Assembly: GCF_003946655.1 (NCBI RefSeq)
Contig: NZ_RHOV01000005.1
Coordinates: 82,747 to 146,746 of the forward strand
Length of the DNA: 64,000 bases
Direction: 5' to 3'
Source: Lapidilactobacillus achengensis
GTDB lineage: Bacteria; Bacillota; Bacilli; Lactobacillales; Lactobacillaceae
Part shown: in pieces, positions 59,601 to 64,000 of the stretch
How the letters are laid out: each line of letters starts with the position of its first letter
How positions within the stretch are numbered: position 1 is the stretch's first letter
Program-made: the position numbers and the translations under genes
Notes under the pieces: generated by a model
Told to the model about the DNA's origin: nothing
What the model saw: the letters and a program-made list of their open reading frames with translations, nothing else
The model's database searches: none

Positions 59601-61987
59601 CTGGTCTAAACGGGCACAACGCGATTTATTATGATGCAACAAATATCACAAATGACTACGTAGGTGTTTTAGGGCAGCCGATTTATGACCCAACGCTAGA
59701 AACAAATCGTGTGCGACCTAATCAATGGTACACTTTATCGTTTTGGGCCAAAGGCACGGGTAACTTAACATCGTATGTGTATGGTAGTTTTATCGATGTG
59801 CCCTCTGGCAGCTCAGCGGACGGGTTAAAGTCAAATTACGCCACCAACGATGGCAGTCATGTTTGGAATTTAACCGATGGCTGGACGCGGCACACATACA
59901 TCTTTAAATCAAAGTCGGGCTTTCCGGACACAGGACAGCAAAATGTACTGTTCCGGGTGTTTAAAGGAAGCGCCGTATATATCTGTATGCCCCAGTTAGA
60001 GGCTGGCACGCTCGCAACAGATTACGATATCGCCCCAGATGAGCTAGCTACGCAGGACTGGACTAAATCACAAATTAAGGTCAACGAGGATAAAATCACA
60101 GTCGGAATCACAAGCCTTAAATCGGATATTACAGCAGCAACTGATGCTCTAAATAATAACATCGCAAACGCCACAAAAGATATGGCAACTCAGACGTGGA
60201 CACAAGGCCAGATTAATACGACTGCTGACAATATCAATTTATCAGTGTCTAAAGTCCAGACTGATTTGGGTGGGACCAAAACACAGTTTGCGGCGTTAGA
60301 AGTGAAAGTCGATGAGATTCAAACGACTGTTAAGAATAAGGCTGACCAGTCACAAATCACCCAACTAGCAAACGACATTAACCTCCGCGTCAAAACAGGT
60401 GATTTAATTAGCCAAATCAACTTGTCAGCTGGATCGACGCTTATCCAATCAAACAAGATATATCTATCTGCTGCATCAACGGTGTTTGGTGGCTCGGCAT
60501 TTATCCCCGCTGCTAGTATCAAAGACTTGTCAGCCGACTATATCAAAGCCGGCACGCTCGACGGTAGTTTTATTCATGTAATCAATCTTGTTGCTGATAA
60601 TATAACGTCAGGTACGCTTAATGCAAAGAAAGTTAAGGTAACTGACCTTAATGCAGATAACATCACAGCTGGGACATTAAATGCTCAGAAAGTCGGGATT
60701 GTTGGATTAAAAGCCGATAATATAACGTCAGGTACGCTTAATGCCGCAAATGTCAATATAATCAATCTTAATGCTTCTAGTATCAAAGCCGGCACCTTGG
60801 ACGCCAGCAAGGTTAACCTGATAAGCGTCAACGCCGCCAGTATCACAGCCGGGATTATTACTGGGGCCAATCTGAGTTTAAATCTGGATACTGGGGAGGT
60901 TTTATTCCAAAAGGGGTCAATTAAATCTGCCACAACCTTATCTGGAGGCCAATTAGATATTGAGATTGACGAGGGGACCTTTACACAAGCTGATTCTTCA
61001 GGACGTGGCATGCGATTTCAGAATGGCAATATCTATTTGGTTACTGATGTTGCAGAACCGTTTGTTTGGGGATCTTCTAGAATTGCAGATTATGGATCAC
61101 TACAGTATTCATCTGTTCTTATGTTTGGTAAGTCGGGTGTCACCCTGACTGGTAATCAAGCAACAACCGTGGCTACACAATCATTCATGAATACTCCATT
61201 GTGGACATTTGGAATTAACATGTTAGATGCTGGCCAAATTACTGGGTCCGCAGTGGCTTTAGATGATACAAATGCCGCAATTATTTCGAGTAAACAAATA
61301 TCTTTGAAATCAGGTTTTGCATATCAATCCATTAATACCGAGATGTCTCCATGGCTTGGTGTAGGAACAAAGAACAAATATCGCGCTGGAGGCATGGACT
61401 GGGAGCATGATACTGATTTTGGACCTGATATTTTTATGGAGGCCAGTAGCGTAGTATTTTCTGCTACTCCTGGTAACACTCCTATCACTTTTGCATTGGC
61501 AGGTGATGCACGTTCAGGATACGCATTAAGCATGGGGATAAAGAATAGAACATATTCGGGCGCCGCTAACATGATTATTACTGATAACGGCGTACTTGGT
61601 CGTGTTACGTCTGCTCGAAAGTACAAGTTACTCGATCATGACGCGGAAACAGTAATTGACCATGCAAAACGTATCTTAGATATCAACCCTAAACAGTGGT
61701 TTGATAAAGCCGAAGTTGAGACTATTTCCAAGTCTTTAACTGATTCAACCGAGAACCAGTTAATGAGTGATTACAAGTTTCAGCAGTACTATGGTTTTAT
61801 CGCGGATGATTTTCACGATGCTGGTTTGGATGAAGTTGTCCAATTCAAAAACGGTAAAGTCGATAGTTTGGCGTATGATCGTATCCCTATGTATCACAAT
61901 GTTATCCTTAAAGACCATGAGACCAGAATTCAAAAACTAGAACGTGAAAATAAAGAGTTAAAACAGCAACTTGCTGCCATTTCTTAG
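56645..61987 (+). CDS. Giant tail-tip/receptor-binding protein with S74 self-cleaving chaperone
   Basis: A 1780-residue protein. The N-terminal 400 residues form a tail-hub-like region (RITINDQVFNAEDVTDFSYD, YTKLGVFIIDSEV). Coiled, alanine-rich repeats follow (about 430-540 and 690-960), with two carbohydrate-binding-like modules (about 545-690, and 955-1130 from GGVNLLLGTDLNDLTKYW). A run of short NADNITAGTLNA repeats lies at about 1310-1410, then a beta head. The C-terminus is a Peptidase_S74 intramolecular chaperone (SARKYKLLDH, Ser1656, then YYGFIADDFHDAGLDEVV) that is normally cut off after trimer folding. TTG start with GGAGGTGA upstream. It probably binds the host cell-wall sugar. Confidence 0.88.
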   Translation: MLSETTAVRNAWAASERELQLRITINDQVFNAEDVTDFSYDAGAMNGESLTLGSTYANSIKITFSHIVEKLKLEDKITPEIGIKLPDDTWSYTKLGVFIIDSEVKQDRNNGQTSLSATDNMVMLSGNYTSKIAYPTGVIESITDIANQAGVKLNEANIARLTDTTIGALGKEVTYRQAIGYVAQIAGGFGQFNRDGLLDIRGLEDPNFRITPDCYMSKGLTKNETFYRIGGMQAEVTTTQVENDGNENQETVTLQSGSKSGSQIKVANPAMSQQLLDQLYEQYADINFYPYSLEWFADPNLEAGDWVTIVDNKGNEFKAPALGLTLSFNGGLSGTLKADTTVTSQTTFVYSGQFNQVVTRLHNDFATIAGNHIYKGIDQPIFAKKGDLWYQSVGPDTVMQVYQFDPDTGLYSWVEVGSTKPSRELSDQMDQVKKDITDQSTKIDGAVANANTAVSNSDLATKTASAAKQSAAEAVTVANQANLISSQAQASALSAKADANTAKANATQAIDDAAAAKGQASNALGQANTAIGNAADALNKINSMSVGGRNYLANTSTPWQMQGSGGANQTSSPKWRFTFGTIKQAPFKDGEYVTVSFDYISVGTGAYGTIFSQLNNTPWDQFGITEAMKDNGHVVRTVQWQSGWTTSGTATGIHIRMDNVATTRTVTVYNMQFERGNKDTDWSEAPEDVQQQFTDINGELANKVSQTTYNTLAGTVDTVSTLAKQNQSTISTLATKTSVDTVSKTATTAQTLAQQNANELLNKASTNTVDTLTKRVTTAESTLSQTATKAELALTNTDVDKLGDSVASQALDIAATADALKLKADSSTLSDLTDMVADNSAQLALTATKAELQVAQTNVDNLKKTVTSNTAGMTANANALKLKADSSTVSDLDGRVTSLSGQLDVQSDLISAKVTASDVTGMLGNYATQSWSQGQISAAKNEISASVETVKQTVDNLSVGGVNLLLGTDLNDLTKYWEVRGGSVVAGLNGHNAIYYDATNITNDYVGVLGQPIYDPTLETNRVRPNQWYTLSFWAKGTGNLTSYVYGSFIDVPSGSSADGLKSNYATNDGSHVWNLTDGWTRHTYIFKSKSGFPDTGQQNVLFRVFKGSAVYICMPQLEAGTLATDYDIAPDELATQDWTKSQIKVNEDKITVGITSLKSDITAATDALNNNIANATKDMATQTWTQGQINTTADNINLSVSKVQTDLGGTKTQFAALEVKVDEIQTTVKNKADQSQITQLANDINLRVKTGDLISQINLSAGSTLIQSNKIYLSAASTVFGGSAFIPAASIKDLSADYIKAGTLDGSFIHVINLVADNITSGTLNAKKVKVTDLNADNITAGTLNAQKVGIVGLKADNITSGTLNAANVNIINLNASSIKAGTLDASKVNLISVNAASITAGIITGANLSLNLDTGEVLFQKGSIKSATTLSGGQLDIEIDEGTFTQADSSGRGMRFQNGNIYLVTDVAEPFVWGSSRIADYGSLQYSSVLMFGKSGVTLTGNQATTVATQSFMNTPLWTFGINMLDAGQITGSAVALDDTNAAIISSKQISLKSGFAYQSINTEMSPWLGVGTKNKYRAGGMDWEHDTDFGPDIFMEASSVVFSATPGNTPITFALAGDARSGYALSMGIKNRTYSGAANMIITDNGVLGRVTSARKYKLLDHDAETVIDHAKRILDINPKQWFDKAEVETISKSLTDSTENQLMSDYKFQQYYGFIADDFHDAGLDEVVQFKNGKVDSLAYDRIPMYHNVILKDHETRIQKLERENKELKQQLAAIS
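60594..60860 (+). repeat. Direct repeats within the tail-tip gene
   Basis: Units of about 60 bases encode variants of ADNITSGTLNA / ASSIKAGTLDA. A 29-base identical block beginning GATAATATAACGTCAGG occurs at 60596-60624 and again at 60716-60744. Such repeats build a beta-helical or collagen-like shaft and can change number by recombination. Confidence 0.8.
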
Positions 61988-61998
61988 GAGGATGAAAC

Positions 61999-62454
61999 AT
62001 GAAAATTACTTTAAAAAATGTTTATTTGGTGCCATCAATTAATCTGTTACAGAAGATGAGCTTGAAAGGTCAAGATACCTTGGCTCGTTCGAAATTTGTA
62101 AAATTGCTCAAGAAATCTTTAGATGATTTGGCTGAAGCGGAGCAAGAATTGGTGAATGAGTACGGTGCCCGAAAAGATAACTCGCTGCCAGTTAGTGATG
62201 ATAATCCTTTGATTACAAAACCAGATGGTAATGCAGAAATTCAGCCAAGCAAGAAATTAGAATTCAACAAGGTGCATGCCGATTTGCTGAGTCAAGAAGC
62301 TGAAATCCAAGGCGGTACTTATGTTAATCACATCGACGATATCAAACGAATTCTTAAAGAATACGGGGATAAAACAGAATTAAGTAATGCTGATGCTGAA
62401 GCCTATCTCGAATTGACAGAAGCATTCTCTAACGCAACTAAGGAGGATAAGTAA
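61999..62454 (+). CDS. DUF1617 family phage protein
   Basis: A 151-residue protein (MKITLKNVYLVPSINLLQKM, SRKFVKLLKKSL-like) of the DUF1617 type commonly found after the receptor-binding gene in Lactobacillales phages. It is largely helical. The function is unknown. An AGGAGG site precedes the ATG. Confidence 0.75.
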   Translation: MKITLKNVYLVPSINLLQKMSLKGQDTLARSKFVKLLKKSLDDLAEAEQELVNEYGARKDNSLPVSDDNPLITKPDGNAEIQPSKKLEFNKVHADLLSQEAEIQGGTYVNHIDDIKRILKEYGDKTELSNADAEAYLELTEAFSNATKEDK

Positions 62455-62729
62455 TGAATGCTGATGAATTCTTCCGTAAGGGCAAACAAATGGTCACTGA
62501 TTATGTTAATGATCATCTAGATAAAAGTGACGGTAAACAGATCACACCAGATAACGTTTACATTGTTTGGTCTAGCAAGACTCTCCAAAACAGTAAGGCA
62601 TTGCTAAGCACGACTTTGCTTGACGGAATGTATTATGAGCTGACTTTTAACGGTGACAAAGACGAATTTTACCTAGACGCTTATAAGAAATTTGATAATA
62701 AAGCAATCAAAAATTGGGAGGAAAAATAA
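62454..62729 (+). CDS. DUF6275-like phage protein
   Basis: A 91-residue protein (NADEFFRKGKQMVTDYVNDH, YIVWSSKTLQNSKALLSTT) with a pattern common to small post-tail proteins of Gram-positive phages. It overlaps the preceding stop by one base. The function is unknown. Confidence 0.7.
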   Translation: MNADEFFRKGKQMVTDYVNDHLDKSDGKQITPDNVYIVWSSKTLQNSKALLSTTLLDGMYYELTFNGDKDEFYLDAYKKFDNKAIKNWEEK

Positions 62730-62978
62730 ATGTTAACAACTAGCAAATCATTAAGCATTTCTGGCCAATCATCAATCAGTGGGCAACAGGTGATGAATTT
62801 CTCCGCTACTATTGACCAGAGTAACGGTCGTAGCAATATCACACAGGCCGTTTTAAACAAGGACTTGTACGATTCAAACAAGACCGAAGTTCGTAAAGAC
62901 GCCGCGGACTTTACTGATTTAGTTTATGATCAAGAAGATAAGATGGCAGAAGCAGATAAAGCTGACACGGCCTCCTAG
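62730..62978 (+). CDS. Small phage tail-region protein, unknown function
   Basis: An 82-residue protein (MLTTSKSLSISGQSSISGQQ) with a Ser-rich beta-like start and an acidic helical end. It starts immediately after the preceding stop, with GGGAGG upstream. No family is recognised with certainty. Confidence 0.6.
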   Translation: MLTTSKSLSISGQSSISGQQVMNFSATIDQSNGRSNITQAVLNKDLYDSNKTEVRKDAADFTDLVYDQEDKMAEADKADTAS

Positions 62979-63011
62979 GTCGTTTAACTTTTTTAAAAAG
63001 GGGATGGTTAA

Positions 63012-63338
63012 TTGGACTTAGAAAAGACCGTGACAGAGCACGGTAAGCAAATTGACGTGCACACTGAGCGTCTTAATGATGTCGAAAAGGACGTGCAAGA
63101 ATTAAAGCAAGATTTGCGTGTCGGACTTGATCGTGTTGATCAGTCAAATCGATATTTGCGTGAACAGAACAACGTGATCTTGAAAGAGGTCATCACAAAA
63201 AATAAAACATCAGAACAACATGACTTCGCTCTTACCAAATTAGCCAAAGACAATCAGATCAAGATGTTTGGCATGATATTTGGTACAGGCGGGGTCATTG
63301 TTTTAATCATCAACTTACTGATGAAGTTATTCCACTAG
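63012..63338 (+). CDS. XhlA-like lysis-associated membrane protein
   Basis: A 108-residue protein. A long coiled coil (about 1-75, QIDVHTERLNDVEKDVQELK) is followed by one C-terminal membrane helix (MFGMIFGTGGVIVLIINLLM), the layout of XhlA/hemolysin-type holin partners. TTG start with AAGGGGATG upstream. It precedes the holin gene by 11 bases. Confidence 0.75.
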   Translation: MDLEKTVTEHGKQIDVHTERLNDVEKDVQELKQDLRVGLDRVDQSNRYLREQNNVILKEVITKNKTSEQHDFALTKLAKDNQIKMFGMIFGTGGVIVLIINLLMKLFH

Positions 63339-63349
63339 GAGGAAAAATA

Positions 63350-63787
63350 ATGAAAGATTTAGCACAGTTAGTACTATCAATTGCGGTAGCAGTGATTCCA
63401 GTTGTAGGAGTCTGGTTATCCCAGCAAATTATCAAGAACAAGAAGGCATTGGCATTCACGCAGGCACTAATTCCATTGGCCGAATCAGCGGTGGTTGCTG
63501 CTGAAAAACTTGGCGTAACTCAAAAGCTGACCGGTGCCGCTAAAAAGGACAAGGCGGTCCGATTTGTTATTGATGGGCTAAAGTCACTTGGCTTTACCGA
63601 AGCTGATAAGGTTACGATCAGTAATGCCGTTGAAAAAGCATTTGCGGAGTCCAAGGACCAAATCGAAGCTGTCTATGATACTCAATTTACTGGTAGCTTA
63701 AATTTACAGTCGCAAATTGCTGAAACATCAAAGAACAGTGACTTGCAACAATCCACAATTGATTATGCAAATGGCTACGATCGATAG
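63350..63787 (+). CDS. Phage holin, LLH family
   Basis: A 145-residue holin. An N-terminal transmembrane helix (LVLSIAVAVIPVVGVWLSQQ) is followed by an amphipathic cytoplasmic region with the family-type VRFVIDGLKSLGFTEADKV. LL-H-type holins open the membrane so that endolysin can reach the wall. The endolysin gene must lie beyond the window. Confidence 0.82.
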   Translation: MKDLAQLVLSIAVAVIPVVGVWLSQQIIKNKKALAFTQALIPLAESAVVAAEKLGVTQKLTGAAKKDKAVRFVIDGLKSLGFTEADKVTISNAVEKAFAESKDQIEAVYDTQFTGSLNLQSQIAETSKNSDLQQSTIDYANGYDR

Positions 63788-63796
63788 GAGGAGCAT

Positions 63797-63874
63797 ATGA
63801 AATTTAAAAAGAAATTAGTCTTGGCCGTCACATTAATTGTGGCGGCTATTTTTAGTGTCTTTAGACCCAGTTGA
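63797..63874 (+). CDS. Tiny membrane or signal-like peptide after the holin
   Basis: ATG at 63797 with AGGAGGAG upstream encodes 25 residues (MKFKKKLVLAVTLIVAAIFS and a short end): a basic N-terminus and one hydrophobic helix. It could be a lysis modulator. Its size prevents family assignment. Confidence 0.45.
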   Translation: MKFKKKLVLAVTLIVAAIFSVFRPS

Positions 63875-63890
63875 GCCCGCGAAGCGCGCG

Positions 63891-63919
63891 AAACAAAAAA
63901 CCACCCGCTATGCGGGTGG
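63891..63919 (-). terminator. Minus-strand-oriented terminator hairpin
   Basis: On the minus strand, CCACCCGC pairs perfectly with GCGGGTGG around a 3-base loop and is followed by TTTTTTGTTT. The plus strand lacks a T run. It may terminate a minus-strand transcript from beyond the window edge. Confidence 0.6.
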
Positions 63920-64000
63920 ATAACAATAGGGTTATACCAAAACGTCCTCCCAAGATATAGAATGGAGGTGTTCAAAGCCAAACCATTCAAAATTGAAGGA

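Larger units (their letters stand above)
19675..64000. mobile_element. Integrated temperate siphophage (prophage), right end outside the window
   Basis: A complete modular order is present: integrase and lysogeny genes (minus strand), genetic switch, early and replication genes, late regulator, packaging, head, tail, host recognition and holin (plus strand). The layout, the SPP1-type portal, the long tape-measure gene and the LLH-type holin indicate a siphophage of Lactobacillaceae. The left border lies between the gnd terminator and the integrase. I cannot place attL exactly without attR. Structural genes look intact, so the phage may be inducible. Confidence 0.93.

Noticed and set aside
63775..63990. 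71-codon minus-strand frame near the window end
   Set aside because: It lies across the tiny post-holin gene and a terminator hairpin, with no family features.
63962..64000. Start of a plus-strand gene at the window edge
   Set aside because: An ATG and 13 open codons are visible but no clear ribosome-binding site precedes it, and the fragment is too short to judge.

Overview
The window is chromosomal DNA from a member of the Lactobacillaceae (low-GC Gram-positive). The ribosomal-protein and ribosome-assembly genes, the PTS and antiterminator genes, the many alternative GTG/TTG starts with strong AGGAGG ribosome-binding sites, and the phage gene content all fit. I cannot name the species from the sequence. 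Bases 1 to about 19,680 are host DNA. From about 19,680 to the end of the window (64,000) lies one large integrated temperate siphophage whose right end, including the endolysin and attR, is outside the window.

Host part. The end of infC with rpmI and rplT (translation) is followed by a GNAT acetyltransferase. Next is a PTS cassette: a LicT/GlcT-type antiterminator and a NagE-like EIICBA permease, preceded by an RNA antiterminator (RAT) hairpin that overlaps a terminator, with a possible catabolite-repression site upstream. Then come a lone GyrI-like ligand-binding protein, a 14-helix DHA2 drug exporter and an EEP-family hydrolase. About 1.1 kb (8.68-9.75 kb) has no believable gene. It holds three diverged copies of a large self-complementary element whose stems show compensatory base changes. 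An EstA-like esterase and a zinc-less quinone-reductase-type dehydrogenase follow. The conserved Firmicute cluster yqeG-yqeH-yhbY-nadD-yqeK-rsfS-methyltransferase-tmcAL-yceD (ribosome assembly, NAD synthesis, tRNA modification) comes next, then gnd.

Prophage part. Lysogeny module on the minus strand (19.7-26.3 kb): integrase, a small frameshifted gene, a SIR2-domain protein (probable anti-phage defence), a membrane-anchored protein with two DUF3862/BLIP-like repeats, a coiled-coil DUF4041 plus T5orf172/GIY-YIG protein, an ImmA-type protease and a CI-like repressor. A divergent switch with repeated GTTATAC operators separates it from the plus-strand early genes (26.4-36.2 kb). These are Cro, small regulators, a Rad50/SbcC-like ATPase, an annealing-protein-like product, an MBL-fold hydrolase, a DnaD-like initiator, a RusA resolvase, an antirepressor and an ArpU-like late regulator. 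The late region begins with a 315-bp non-coding stretch that carries a tRNA-like acceptor/T-arm minihelix and two long hairpins. A self-contained accessory gene (36.8-37.7 kb), a ParB-methyltransferase fusion and a nested RNA structure precede the terminases. Head, tail, host-recognition and holin genes then run to 63.9 kb.

How the late genes fit together. The phage encodes its own Prp-like cysteine protease next to the portal. The scaffold and the major tail protein both begin with the matching LDLQRFA cleavage motif, so the phage appears to bring its own maturation protease. The minor head protein is a MuF-type fusion whose C-terminal DUF6883-like domain looks like a toxin, and a 60-residue SH3-like candidate immunity gene follows it directly. 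The tail-assembly chaperone pair is joined by a canonical -1 frameshift site. The most interesting candidates for new biology are the covarying structured repeats (8.68-9.75 kb), the SIR2 defence cassette, the MuF toxin and immunity pair, the Prp circuit, and the structured RNAs at 36.3 and 39.1 kb.
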